Shown: piece after piece, positions 63,989-64,000 of the stretch
How the letters are laid out: each line of letters begins with the position of its first letter
How positions within the stretch are numbered: position 1 is the first letter of the stretch
NCBI RefSeq assembly: GCF_024345205.1
Contig: NZ_BROC01000004.1
Location: 62,001-126,000, forward strand
Reading direction: 5' to 3'
Length of the DNA stretch: 64,000 bases
From: Lapidilactobacillus luobeiensis
Lineage (GTDB): Bacteria; Bacillota; Bacilli; Lactobacillales; Lactobacillaceae
Program-made: the position numbers and the translations under genes
Notes under the pieces: model-generated
Databases searched by the model: none
What the model was told of the DNA's origin: nothing
The model's input: only the letters and a program-made list of their open reading frames with translations

Positions 63989-64000
63989 TTTATTTTGAAG

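Overview
The window looks like the chromosome of a Gram-positive lactic acid bacterium, most likely a member of the Lactobacillaceae. The reasons are moderate GC, strong AGGAGG-type ribosome binding sites, lipobox signal peptides on the binding proteins, ROK/GntR/LacI-type sugar regulators, CcpA (cre) sites, and a Listeria/Lactobacillus-type Pss exopolysaccharide operon. The genus cannot be fixed from the sequence alone. Almost the whole 64 kb is one plant cell-wall sugar utilisation island, and most genes lie on the minus strand.

Region 1 (1-12.1 kb) is uronic acid (pectin) catabolism. An operon uxuB-uxuA-uxaE-uxaC (hexuronate to KDG) runs leftward from a promoter carrying a cre site and a repeated operator, opposite a FadR-type GntR regulator and a condensation-superfamily protein of unknown role. 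A second operon, kduI-kduD-kdgA-kdgK, turns unsaturated uronate products and KDG into pyruvate and glyceraldehyde-3-P. It lies opposite an IclR (KdgR-like) regulator and has a palindromic operator in its leader. About 1.15 kb of non-coding sequence with a decayed transposase remnant follows.

Region 2 (13.2-24.5 kb) is xylan use: an oligosaccharide ABC importer, a GH3 xylosidase, a cytoplasmic CE4 deacetylase, xylB, xylA and the ROK repressor XylR, with xylO-like operators. Region 3 (24.5-46.4 kb) is arabinan/L-arabinose use: an AraC regulator with a divergent GH127, an aquaporin, GH27, a lipoprotein GH43, araB-araA-araD, an ABC importer with two accessory membrane proteins, two GH51 and two intracellular GH43 enzymes, and AraR with at least three recognisable AraR boxes.

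Region 4 (46.7-56.4 kb) holds an aldo-keto reductase and a six-gene exopolysaccharide operon like Listeria pssZ-pssA-E: GH8, polytopic membrane protein, DUF2334-like protein, GT2 synthase, BcsB-like subunit, and a degenerate GGDEF protein that keeps the c-di-GMP I-site. Region 5 (56.7-64 kb) is a manno-oligosaccharide locus: DUF624 protein, ABC importer, GH113 mannanase, AGE-family cellobiose/mannobiose 2-epimerase and a GntR/UTRA regulator. It ends with a promoter for a gene beyond the right edge.

Shared themes: three CUT1 importers all lack an ATPase gene, each has a stem-loop between the binding-protein and permease genes, and cre sites recur at most promoters. Three copies of a ~120-bp palindromic element with compensatory changes sit at two intergenic spots. 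No rRNA, tRNA, CRISPR array or intact insertion sequence was seen.
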